46,550 nucleotides of DNA. Origin: Bacillota bacterium (GTDB taxonomy: Bacteria; Bacillota; Clostridia; Acetivibrionales; DSM-1351). The stretch is from positions 1-46,550 of the forward strand of contig JAEZRV010000026.1 in assembly GCA_023444055.1 (NCBI GenBank), written 5' to 3'. Numbering within the stretch: position 1 is the first letter of the stretch; every line of letters begins with the position of its first letter. The notes under the pieces were generated by a model. It was given only the letters and a program-made list of their open reading frames with translations. It was not told the origin of the DNA and made no database searches. Positions 25,927 to 34,590 of the stretch are shown one piece after another. The translations under genes were made by a program, and so were the position numbers.

Positions 25927-27687
25927 ATGCTGCTTTCTACAATCTCATCATATAAAATAAATTGTTTATTGGATATAGTATCAATTTCTTTGTCACTTAT
26001 AATAATAAGAACTTTTGTAAAGGGAGGAAGAAGAAATGTTATATTATCCTCTTTCTTAATATGTCAGTTTCTTATTTTGATATGGTCAGCTGGTCAGCTA
26101 TTTGAGAATATATCGGCAGAGTATAATTTGGATGAAAGAATAAAATGGCTTTCTACTGTTATTAAGTATACGGCAATAAGTTATGTGGGGGTATCTTGGT
26201 TTAATTTTTGTTTCTACTATTCTAAAAACATTACAAAACTTAACAAGAATCTGACTAAGCTATATATTATACCAATAATATTAAACATATTTTTGATAAC
26301 AAACAAATACCACAATTTGTATTTTTACAATTATAATATTACCTATAAGGAATATGGAATAGTATTTTGGATTCATTCTATTATTTCATATTTATTTTTA
26401 TTTACTTCAATTGTACTCCTTTTAAAACTTATTTTTAAACTTAAAGGTAGGAATAAAATCCATTATGTTTTACTTGTGTTATCAGTATCACTTCCGTTAC
26501 TTTTAAATATACTACACACTTTCAATATTGGTAATTTTGATAGTGATGTCACTGGAATTAGTTTTACAATTTCTTTTTTCTTTTTTTATGTAGCAGTATT
26601 TAAGTACCGCTTTCTCAATCTAATTCCTATTGCTTACAAAAATATATTTGAAAATTTTCCACATTTAGTAATTACTTTAGACATTAATAATAATATTGTT
26701 TATATCAATAAAAATGTCAAAATATTTTTCTCTGATTTTATAAATAACGATTTGACTAATATTCAAATTCTTATTTCTTTTCTAAAGGAAAAAGTTATAC
26801 TAGATTATGAATCTGAGCAAATTATAGATGCAATTAAATGTAACAAATTTATCAAGGGTGAATTAAAGTATGCCGATAATTCTAAAACATTTATAGTAGA
26901 GATAGACCCTTTATATAAAAAAGAATTAGTTGGGAAGATAATTACATTTAGTGATATATCAATATATAAAGCTTTACTTGATGATAACTTAGCTAAAACT
27001 AAGAAACTAGAAATGCAGTCACAAGAACTTCTAGAAACAAATAAGCAACTTAGCGAATCTGCAAGTATGCGTGAAGAATTGTCCTTAATTAAAGAAAGAA
27101 ACCGAATTGCAGGTGAGCTTCATGATAATATTGGTCATTCTTTTACAATATTAAAAACATTGCTTGAAATATGTAGAATAACAATCGACAGTGATCCTTC
27201 TATAACTAAGGACAAGATAACTGAAGCAATCTCAGTATGTAAAATTGGTCTACAAAATTTAAGAGGCTCGATTTATAATCTATCAGTAAATGTTTCTGAC
27301 ATAAATGATTTAATAAAAGAACTAAAAAAATTATCATTACAATATTCTGTTATTAATATATATGTTAACTTATATTATAACAATTTTATTAAAATACTTG
27401 ACCAAAAATACGTTTACATGATTTATAAATTGTGCGAGGAGTCCCTTACGAATGCTCTTCGTCACGGAAACGCTAAGAATGTAATTATTATTCTTGAATA
27501 TAGAGACTGCTGCATAAAAATATTGATAAAAGATGATGGTGTAGGATGCTCTAATATAATAAATGGAATGGGACTTTCTTTCATGACCCAAAGAATAAAT
27601 GAACTTGGAGGAAGTATTACTTTCACATCCTCTATAAACGCAGGTTTTAATATTAATGTTCAAATTCCTTTTGAGGTGATAGTATGA
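25927..27687 (+). CDS. Sensor histidine kinase, 7TM-PAS-HisKA_3 type
   Basis: A 586-residue protein with six to seven membrane helices in residues 12-235 (histidine-kinase 7TM-type sensor), then a PAS-like domain at about 240-355 (LVITLDINNNIVYINKNVK). A coiled coil leads to a HisKA_3 dimerisation domain with RNRIAGELHDNIGHS (phospho-acceptor His about 399) and a HATPase_c domain (EESLTNALRHGNAKN, DDGVGC, GMGLSFMTQRINELGG). This NarX/LytS-like class pairs with LuxR-type regulators. It overlaps the response-regulator ATG by 3 bp and is divergent from the ACP operon, so it likely senses a membrane or small-molecule cue that controls that operon. Confidence 0.88.
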   Translation: MLLSTISSYKINCLLDIVSISLSLIIIRTFVKGGRRNVILSSFLICQFLILIWSAGQLFENISAEYNLDERIKWLSTVIKYTAISYVGVSWFNFCFYYSKNITKLNKNLTKLYIIPIILNIFLITNKYHNLYFYNYNITYKEYGIVFWIHSIISYLFLFTSIVLLLKLIFKLKGRNKIHYVLLVLSVSLPLLLNILHTFNIGNFDSDVTGISFTISFFFFYVAVFKYRFLNLIPIAYKNIFENFPHLVITLDINNNIVYINKNVKIFFSDFINNDLTNIQILISFLKEKVILDYESEQIIDAIKCNKFIKGELKYADNSKTFIVEIDPLYKKELVGKIITFSDISIYKALLDDNLAKTKKLEMQSQELLETNKQLSESASMREELSLIKERNRIAGELHDNIGHSFTILKTLLEICRITIDSDPSITKDKITEAISVCKIGLQNLRGSIYNLSVNVSDINDLIKELKKLSLQYSVINIYVNLYYNNFIKILDQKYVYMIYKLCEESLTNALRHGNAKNVIIILEYRDCCIKILIKDDGVGCSNIINGMGLSFMTQRINELGGSITFTSSINAGFNINVQIPFEVIV

Positions 27688-28351
27688 TTACTGTAATAAT
27701 TGCTGATGACTGCGTTCTATTTAGAGAAGGTTTAAGATTTATAATTGAACAAGATAAGAATATTAAAGTTGTGGCATTTGCAGATGACGGACTTCATGCG
27801 TTTGAACTTGTAATTCTCTAAATCCAGATATAGTATTAATGGATATTAAAATGCCAAACTATGATGGAATCGAAGGACTAAAGCTTATAAAATCAAAATT
27901 TAATAAATCTATTAAGATAATTATGCTTACAGTTTATGAGGATGTTTTGAATATTTCATATACCCTTAAAAACGGTGCTGATGGTTTTATATTAAAGGAT
28001 ATTGAGCCCCGAGAATTAATTGATACAATAAAGAATACAATAAATGGATTGAGAATTATCGAAGAAAATGTATTCCATACTTTAGTAAAATACTTTGATA
28101 CATATAATGAAATAGAAAATCAGAACAAATTGATGACAATAAATAGTAAAACCCTGAATAATAATGAATTATATATTATTAGATTTATTGTTCTAGGAAA
28201 TAGTAATAAAGAGATATCTCAAAAGATGAACTTAAGTGAAGGCAGAGTTAAAAATATTATTTCTAATATTTTAAATAAGCTTTCGCTGAATGACAGAACT
28301 CAGCTGGCAGTTTTTGCACTAAAAAATAATATTTTATTGAATGATTGTTAA
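27684..28351 (+). pseudogene. NarL/FixJ response regulator, frameshifted
   Basis: The frame from ATG 27684 reads MITVIIADDCVLFREGLRFIIEQDK...HAFELV and then hits a TAA near 27820. One missing base after GAACTTGT restores ELVNSLNPDIVLMDIKMPNYDG, with Asp54 as phosphorylation site, KNGADGFILKD, and a C-terminal LuxR HTH (NNELYIIRFIVLGNSNKEISQKMNL). Every other receiver and HTH motif is intact, so the break is very recent, a sequencing error in the AA run, or a slippage site. Without correction only the C-terminal part from an internal ATG (27839) could be made, lacking the acidic pocket. It is coupled to the kinase. Confidence 0.8.
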
Positions 28352-28995
28352 TTCAAGAAGGGGTGTTTAAAATTTATAAGTTTGCATTGGTAATATCAAA
28401 ATTTATACTAGGATTATTTGGGGAAATTACTGTTATTAACAAGGATTTATTACCAAAAGAAGGTGGATATGTTGTCGCATGTACCCACATAGGTTGGCTT
28501 GAAATTGTGTGGCTTGGAGTTGCAATTTCACCACGTTCAATACATTACATGGCAAAAAAAGAATTATTTTCAAACAAAATTATTGGCTGGTTTCTAACGA
28601 AACTTAATGCCTTTCCTGTAAACAGGAAAGCTCCTGGTACAAGTAGTGTCAAGATACCTTTGAACCTTTTAAAACAAGGAGAAATTATTGGCATATTCCC
28701 TTCAGGTACACGAACTCTCCATAATACCTCCCTAAAACGTGGTGCAGTTAATATAGCCTTCACTGGAGGAGTTCCATTGGTACCTGCACTTTATTCGGGA
28801 CCGGCAACTATAAGTGTTAAAGACCTATTTCGAAGAAAGAAAATTACAGTCATCTTTGGAAAACCTATTATATTTGAAGATCAGCTAGACATTAATTCTA
28901 AAAAGGAATATCAAAAAGAAAAGCTTTCAGAATTAGAAGATGAATATATTAACTTAGACAAAATGCTTGTTACTATTAACGACAAAAACAAATAA
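28345..28995 (+). CDS. PlsC-like acyltransferase
   Basis: About 216 residues of the lysophosphatidate acyltransferase (PlsC/LPLAT) superfamily. Motif I reads THIGWLEIVW, an HX4E instead of the normal HX4D (His48/Glu53), and motif III reads FPSGTRT instead of FPEGTR; motifs FPVNRKAPG and VPLVPALYSG are conventional. An N-terminal hydrophobic helix suits a peripheral membrane enzyme. The start is uncertain: TTG at 28345 overlaps the regulator's end, and AAGGGG lies 20 bases further in. It acylates a lysophospholipid or another lipid alcohol, or O-acylates the product of the divergent operon. Confidence 0.8.
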   Translation: MLIQEGVFKIYKFALVISKFILGLFGEITVINKDLLPKEGGYVVACTHIGWLEIVWLGVAISPRSIHYMAKKELFSNKIIGWFLTKLNAFPVNRKAPGTSSVKIPLNLLKQGEIIGIFPSGTRTLHNTSLKRGAVNIAFTGGVPLVPALYSGPATISVKDLFRRKKITVIFGKPIIFEDQLDINSKKEYQKEKLSELEDEYINLDKMLVTINDKNK

Positions 28996-29046
28996 TTGCA
29001 ATGTCAATTTAACATTTATTTTACTTTGAAATGAGGTTACATTTTT

Positions 29047-30636
29047 ATGACTCCTTTAAATGATAAAATTTTCTTCTCTTTTGAAGAAGCTTTTAATATT
29101 CCTAGCAAATTTATTGGTGGAAAAGCTAAAAACTTATCCCGTCTAGTCAATTATGGATTTAAAGTTCCTATTGGAGGCGTATTGTCTTCCGATGCATACG
29201 ACCACTTTCTAAGTGAAAACAATCTACATGAAACTATCAATAATTTAAAAGAGTCCGTAAATATTGAAAACTATCTGCTTTATGAAGAAGAACTGTCCTC
29301 AATTAGAAACAAGATACTTGCTGGTTCATTTCCAATAAATATAAGAAATGAAATAGTATATAGCCTTGAACATTCCAATATTTCAAATAAGCCTTTAGCA
29401 ATCCGTTCCTCAATAACTTGTGAAGATTCAAAAGATGCTTCCTTTGCAGGAATCTTCGAGTCTTTTTTGAATATTACGGGAATAGATAATATTCTCAATA
29501 ACATAAAACAATGCTATGCCTCAATATGGACAATAAAATCAATTTCCTATCTTATTAAAATGAATCTTCTTGATGAAGAAATCAAAGGCTCTGTTATAGT
29601 TATGGAAATGATTAATGCAAAATCAGCAGGAGTAGCCTTTTCATGTGATCCCCAAATAGGGAATAGTAATACTCTTGTCATTAATGCTAATTACGGACTT
29701 GGTGAATCTGTAGTAGGCGGATTAATTGAACCTGATGAATACAGACTATGCTATAAGTATTCTCATTTAAGGATTACCAAGAAAAAAATCGGAAAAAAGC
29801 AAGGAGTTTATATTCCTGCTAAAGACGGTGGAACTAAATTCATAAGTTTAAACTCAGCATCAAATAAAGACGACTATAACTTCAAAAGTCAGAATCAGGT
29901 TCTTGATGATAGCTTCATAACAGAGTTGGCTCTAATAGTACTTCGTGTACATGAAGTCTTCGGCGGAGAGGAATATCAAGATATTGAATGGGTGTATAAC
30001 GGAAAAAGTTTTTTTCTTGTGCAAGTCAGACCTGTCACCGTATATGCAAACTACACATACAGTAGTTTAAAAAACAAACCTCAAATATGGTCAAATGCTA
30101 ATTTTAAAGAAGTAATGCCTGAGGTTCATTCACATTTATCGTGGAATATTATAAAGGATATTCTTGAAACAATGCTAATAGCACCTATAGCTGCTTGTAA
30201 TTATAAGTTTGGTGAGGACTTTATGAGAGCCCGTCTTTACAATGGCAGACCTTATTTAAATCTCTCAGTTCTTCAATGGGAAACCTTTGATGCTTTTGGA
30301 ATCTCCCCACAGGAATATAATGAACGAATAGGCGGGCATCAACCTGAAATCAAGATTACGCAAGCGCAAGCTTCCTCAAAATTGATTAAAAAAAACATTA
30401 GACAAATACATTGTTTTTTACATATGCTCTCCAACAGCATAAAATCTAAAAAAATTTTTGATAATGTTATCAAAAACTGTAACGACCTTCAGAAATTAAA
30501 CCTATCAAAGCTTTCAAATAGTGATTTAATTCAGACTTTTTATAATGTAAATAATATAGCTCTTGAATATGCTCCAACTGCCCTTTTAATTTTACCATTC
30601 CTCGACCCATCCCTTCCCAAAATCCTGCAAGCATAA
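29047..30636 (+). CDS. PEP-synthase/rifampin-phosphotransferase-like protein, C-terminally short
   Basis: 529 residues. About 1-335 is the PPDK/PEP-synthase ATP-grasp domain: IGGKAKNLSRLVNYGFKVP, LAIRSSITCEDSKDASFAGIFES, SAGVAFSCDPQIGN and FLVQVRPVTVYA. From about 345 the segment WSNANFKEVMPEVHSHLSWN begins the substrate domain seen in rifampin phosphotransferases. Full enzymes are about 850-900 residues and end in a swivelling domain with the catalytic His; that domain is absent, and the gene stops just before a perfect 35-bp palindrome. It either works as a lone ATP-grasp unit or is a truncated relic. It is last in the rightward kinase-regulator-PlsC group. Confidence 0.7.
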   Translation: MTPLNDKIFFSFEEAFNIPSKFIGGKAKNLSRLVNYGFKVPIGGVLSSDAYDHFLSENNLHETINNLKESVNIENYLLYEEELSSIRNKILAGSFPINIRNEIVYSLEHSNISNKPLAIRSSITCEDSKDASFAGIFESFLNITGIDNILNNIKQCYASIWTIKSISYLIKMNLLDEEIKGSVIVMEMINAKSAGVAFSCDPQIGNSNTLVINANYGLGESVVGGLIEPDEYRLCYKYSHLRITKKKIGKKQGVYIPAKDGGTKFISLNSASNKDDYNFKSQNQVLDDSFITELALIVLRVHEVFGGEEYQDIEWVYNGKSFFLVQVRPVTVYANYTYSSLKNKPQIWSNANFKEVMPEVHSHLSWNIIKDILETMLIAPIAACNYKFGEDFMRARLYNGRPYLNLSVLQWETFDAFGISPQEYNERIGGHQPEIKITQAQASSKLIKKNIRQIHCFLHMLSNSIKSKKIFDNVIKNCNDLQKLNLSKLSNSDLIQTFYNVNNIALEYAPTALLILPFLDPSLPKILQA

Positions 30637-30637
30637 A

Positions 30638-30672
30638 CTGTATATGGATGGTAGTCCACCATCCATATACAG
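30638..30672. repeat. Perfect 15-bp stem palindrome
   Basis: CTGTATATGGATGGT (30638-30652) pairs with ACCATCCATATACAG (30658-30672) around AGTCC. It starts one base after the stop codon of the truncated ATP-grasp gene. No T-run follows, so it is not a standard terminator, although it may end transcripts from both sides. The remaining gap to 30783 has no gene. Confidence 0.85.
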
Positions 30673-30783
30673 CCGATATAATTTACTCGCATATTTAATT
30701 TCTGTTATAGAAACTACTTCTGATCTTGAAAATACCAGTCAACTGTCTTTTCAGCACTTTCTCCACTCATGGTCAAAGATCAA

Positions 30784-32265
30784 TTATCTAAAAGGATTTT
30801 CATTTTTATACATCATATGTGCGGGCTGGTTGAAAGCCACATCCTCAACTCCCATCATTTTCATAGAGGCAAACAATACCTTTCCCGCATGTTTGAAAGC
30901 TATGCCTGCATGGTGGGGATATCTTTTCTCTATAAGCACGTGTCTATAGAATCTCGCCATTTCTTTAACCGCAAAAATACCTATTCCGCCAAAGGATTTG
31001 GGGTCTACATCTATCACCTGGCCCTCTGTAGCATAACATCTGAGGGTATTATCTGCTGCTCCCTGCAGTCTGAACAACGTAATTTCTCCAGGTTTTATTG
31101 TACCTTCAAGGGTTCCCCTTGAAATGTCCGGATCCTTTTCAGGCTCCAGCAGTCTGTGCATTATCAGCTGATATTTCATTTCAGCATCTTTGAGGAAACA
31201 TGCAGATGTATTTCCGCAGTGAAAGCCCATAAAGAGGTCGTTTAACTTATATTCTTCAAACTTCTGCTTATTGTTCTCATACATATCTTTTGGAACAGTA
31301 TTGTTAATATCGAGAAGTGTTGCCGGTATGCCAGTAGCACAGGTGATTATATATTCGCTCAGTGCACCGTATATATCTGTTTCACAGGAAACTGGTATAC
31401 CCTGTGCTGTAAGCCTCGAATTTACATAGCAGGGAACAAACCTGAACTGTGTCTGAAATGCAGGCCAACACTTGTTTGCAAAAACCGCATATTCAGAAGC
31501 ACCTATATTATTCTCCATCCAGTCCTTTAATGTAAGCTCATATTGTGCTAGTTTTGAAAGAACTCCGGGATATTTGTTTCCTTTACCGAGTTCTTCCTCC
31601 ATATCTTTTACAACAGCAGGAATTCTGGAGTCATTTTCATGGTTTTTAAACGCTTCAAAAAGATCAAGCTCCGAATTTTCCATTACCTCAACACCCAAAT
31701 CGTATAAAGGCTTAATTGGAGCATTACATGCAACGAAATCCTGAGGTCTTGGACCAAAGCCAAAAATTTTAAGCCTGGATAAGCCCAGTATTACTCTAGC
31801 AATATTTTCGAAGTCAGATATCATATCTGCTATCTCTTCCGGTGTTCCTACAGGATATTCCGGAATATAGGGCTTTAAATTTCTAAGTCCCAGATTATAT
31901 GATGCATTGAGCATTCCGCAGTAGGCATCTCCACGGCCGCTTATAAGATTATTTTCTGTTTCCTCTGTGGCAGCAACATACATTGCGGGGCCTGAAAATC
32001 TCTGAGCAAGTAAAGTTTCCGGGCCTTCAGGTCCGAAATTTCCCAAATAAACAACTATAGCATTTACGCTGGCTGACTTTAATTCATCAATAGCTTTTAA
32101 TACGTCTTTTTCATTTTCAACAGTTGTTGCTACTTCAAATATTTCAATGCCCTTATTGTTACAAGCTTTAACAACCGAACATCTCCTATTCACACTTAAT
32201 GTAACAGGGAAACAATCCCTGCTTACAGCAATAATACCTAACTTAACCTTAGGAATATTATTCAT
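30784..32265 (-). CDS. L-fucose/L-arabinose isomerase-family protein
   Basis: A 493-residue protein of the FucI/AraA-like fold. NAIVVYLGNFGPEGPETLLAQ and GMLNASYNLGLR are in the first two alpha/beta domains. VSCETDIYGALSEY contains the putative metal/catalytic Glu295 and Asp297, and MGFHCGNTSACF supplies a candidate metal His. FucI converts L-fucose to L-fuculose, but this divergent subgroup occurs with simple-sugar ABC operons and its substrate is usually unknown. It has GAGGAGG and sits 80 bp downstream of a LacI-type regulator, on the same strand as the transport operon. It is probably the first catabolic step for the imported sugar. Confidence 0.78.
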   Translation of the reverse strand: MNNIPKVKLGIIAVSRDCFPVTLSVNRRCSVVKACNNKGIEIFEVATTVENEKDVLKAIDELKSASVNAIVVYLGNFGPEGPETLLAQRFSGPAMYVAATEETENNLISGRGDAYCGMLNASYNLGLRNLKPYIPEYPVGTPEEIADMISDFENIARVILGLSRLKIFGFGPRPQDFVACNAPIKPLYDLGVEVMENSELDLFEAFKNHENDSRIPAVVKDMEEELGKGNKYPGVLSKLAQYELTLKDWMENNIGASEYAVFANKCWPAFQTQFRFVPCYVNSRLTAQGIPVSCETDIYGALSEYIITCATGIPATLLDINNTVPKDMYENNKQKFEEYKLNDLFMGFHCGNTSACFLKDAEMKYQLIMHRLLEPEKDPDISRGTLEGTIKPGEITLFRLQGAADNTLRCYATEGQVIDVDPKSFGGIGIFAVKEMARFYRHVLIEKRYPHHAGIAFKHAGKVLFASMKMMGVEDVAFNQPAHMMYKNENPFR

Positions 32266-32345
32266 AAAGGAATCCTCCTCAATTAATGTATTAATTATTT
32301 ATGTCAATAAATATTTATAGTAATCGCTAAATTAAGCTCTATAAC

Positions 32346-34382
32346 TTATGGGTATTCTGTTCCAAGAGCCCACTCGGTATAGCCAGCCGCACTGTCCACA
32401 TTACTTTTGTCAACAACTGTAGTCGTAACATTTATTATTTTGTCAACATTATAGCCAAGCGCCTCATTCATAAAGACCGCCATAATAAATTCACGTCCCT
32501 GGTCCACAGGACCCACGTTGAGTGTAGCCGTCAGCTTATTATTACGGATAGATTCATATCCTGACTTAAGCCCATCAGCGCCAATTGTAATAATGCCTTG
32601 CGTACCATCCCAGTGTTTCATACCACATGCTTCTATTGCCTGCACAGCTCCCTGAGCCATTTCCTCGTTTTCTCCATAAATAAGATCCACATCCGGATGT
32701 TCAGCAAGCAGCTCCATTGCCGCCTGCATACCTTTTTCCCTTACATAGTCTCCATACTGTTCCCCGACTATCTGAAGTCCCGGATATGGTTTGATTGCCT
32801 CCATAAAACCTTCCTTACGTGACACAGACCAATGTCCAGGAAAGCCCCAAACCAGAAGTATTTTACCTTTTCCATTCAATTTTTCTGCTGCATATTTTCC
32901 TACAAGGGTTCCTGCCTGATAATGATTGTTATAGCTAATAACACAGGTAACATTTAAGTTAGTTTCTTTCCACAATTCCGATGGCATATTAAATAAGTAA
33001 ATAGCAGTACCTGCATTCTCAGCTTTTTCATAAACCTCGTTCATGGTATCAAAATCGCCTGCAGAACAAACCAATATGGCATCGTATTTCTTTTCAACCC
33101 AATTATTGATAATGTCTACCTGTGATTTAACTTGCTTGTGCTCGCTTGGGGCAGAGGTTTCGAATTCAAATTTTACATCAAAGCGGTCCGTAAGCTCCTT
33201 CATCATCGTATAAGCACCGTGCTTGATAATGTCGTAAAATTCTGATGAGGCCGGTGGAGTAAATCCAATTTTTATAGTCCGCCCTGCAGTTATCTTGCGT
33301 GCGGACTCTTCAAAATACTTATGATTTCTTCCGCAGCTGTTTCTTATTTTTATTGTAGGATTTTGAATAACGTGTCTTTCCGGTACCGTCCTCTTATTGA
33401 TAAGGTCTAAGAGCATAAGCATGGCATTGCGGCCTATTTCATATGCCGGCCGTAAGCATGTCGTAAGTGACAAAGCCGAGGCCAGAGGCGAATCGTCAAA
33501 TCCCATAAGTGAAATATCCTCAGGTACCAACAAACCATTATCCTGTAATGCCTGTTTTGCAGCAAATGCTGTTAAATCGTTGGAGCAGAAAATTGCTGAA
33601 AAATTAGTGTTCTTTTTTATTTTATTATCTATATTGTCATACACTTCTTGATAGTCTAAAATTTCTGGCGTCTTCAATTCCGGATCAATTGGAATTCCTT
33701 CAGTATTCAAGGCATCGCAATATCCTGAATATCGTGCTTTTTCAGAATTAAGCCTGGCATCACCAGAAAGGTACATTATCCTTCGGTGTCCCAAGGAAAT
33801 AAGATACCTAACCGCATTACAGGCACCTCCGCGATCATCGCAGGCCACAAGATAGGCCTGTTCTGTCTGTTTATCTATATTTTCTGTTAGAACCAATGGT
33901 ATCTTATCCTTTAATATGTTCTCCATGAATACCCTGGTAGAGTCTGCTGAAAATAGAATGGCTCCCGCCAAGCCGTACTCTTGTATTAAGTCCTTCATTT
34001 TCTGATAATTATTTTCAAAGTCATTTGTATCACTCAAGATGATATCAAATTGATGCATATTTGCTACATGTTTAATCCCTTTAACCAAAGACAAATAATA
34101 CGGATCTGCTATATTGTTCATTAAAATGGCTATGAATTTATACTTTGGTGATATCTCAGGTGCCTTTTTACAAAAATTGTTCATATCCAGTTTCATATCA
34201 GTAATAGCCTTTTCAACCTTTTCTCGTATGTTCTCATCAATATTGGGTATGCGGCGTATCACTCTGGAAACACTGGACACTGATACATTTGCACGCTGCG
34301 CTATATCGACAAGTCTCACCTTTTGCTGGTTATTTGGTTTATTTTCATGAATTACGTCGCTATGTATTTCTCTTTTGCTCAT
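32346..34382 (-). CDS. LacI regulator fused to a solute-binding protein domain (copy 1)
   Basis: 678 residues in three parts. Residues 20-60 are a LacI helix-turn-helix (KVRLVDIAQRANVSVSSVSRVI). Residues 65-350 are a complete LacI/GalR ligand-binding domain (YKFIAILMNNIADPYY, FCSNDLTAFAAKQAL, VPEDISLMGFDDSPLA). Residues 365-678 are a second periplasmic-binding-protein fold nearly copying the neighbouring lipoprotein (IKIGFTPPASSEFYDII, LIYGENEEMAQGA, NVGPVDQGREF). No signal peptide exists, so the extra domain is cytoplasmic. Normal LacI proteins are about 340 residues. It presumably reads two ligands, or the same sugar twice, to control the transporter and isomerase. The start has GGAGTGTCGGA, and a strong promoter lies 45-73 bp upstream. 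Confidence 0.9.
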   Translation of the reverse strand: MSKREIHSDVIHENKPNNQQKVRLVDIAQRANVSVSSVSRVIRRIPNIDENIREKVEKAITDMKLDMNNFCKKAPEISPKYKFIAILMNNIADPYYLSLVKGIKHVANMHQFDIILSDTNDFENNYQKMKDLIQEYGLAGAILFSADSTRVFMENILKDKIPLVLTENIDKQTEQAYLVACDDRGGACNAVRYLISLGHRRIMYLSGDARLNSEKARYSGYCDALNTEGIPIDPELKTPEILDYQEVYDNIDNKIKKNTNFSAIFCSNDLTAFAAKQALQDNGLLVPEDISLMGFDDSPLASALSLTTCLRPAYEIGRNAMLMLLDLINKRTVPERHVIQNPTIKIRNSCGRNHKYFEESARKITAGRTIKIGFTPPASSEFYDIIKHGAYTMMKELTDRFDVKFEFETSAPSEHKQVKSQVDIINNWVEKKYDAILVCSAGDFDTMNEVYEKAENAGTAIYLFNMPSELWKETNLNVTCVISYNNHYQAGTLVGKYAAEKLNGKGKILLVWGFPGHWSVSRKEGFMEAIKPYPGLQIVGEQYGDYVREKGMQAAMELLAEHPDVDLIYGENEEMAQGAVQAIEACGMKHWDGTQGIITIGADGLKSGYESIRNNKLTATLNVGPVDQGREFIMAVFMNEALGYNVDKIINVTTTVVDKSNVDSAAGYTEWALGTEYP

Positions 34383-34426
34383 TCCGACACTCCATTTTAA
34401 TAAATATAATAGCTCTTATACAATAA

Positions 34427-34455
34427 ATTGTATTTACGCATTTCCTAAATGTCAA
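34427..34455 (-). promoter_or_regulatory. Promoter of LacI-SBP copy 1
   Basis: Minus strand TTGACA (34455-34450), 17 bases, TACAAT (34432-34427): a near-consensus sigma-A promoter. The same hexamers and spacing precede copy 2. Confidence 0.75.
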
Positions 34456-34528
34456 CATTATCCTGACATTTTCTAAAATTTTCGTGATTATTTGACGTTT
34501 CCAGATTTTTATAGATCTTTTTAATAAA

Positions 34529-34557
34529 TAGGGAGGAGTAATTCATACTCCTCCCTA
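34529..34557 (-). terminator. Intrinsic terminator after the M24 gene
   Basis: A 12-bp stem, TAGGGAGGAGTA (34529-34540) with TACTCCTCCCTA (34546-34557). On the minus strand it is followed by TTTATTAAAAAG. It ends the leftward transport operon and isolates the regulator's promoter. Confidence 0.8.
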
Positions 34558-34590
34558 TAAAAGAGTTGCTATATAAAACTATTCACTTTA

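Noticed and set aside
30644..30949. Rightward open frame overlapping the end of the FucI-family gene
   Set aside because: Most of it is the antisense shadow of 30784-32265. Only the first 45 codons lie outside, and they have no start context.
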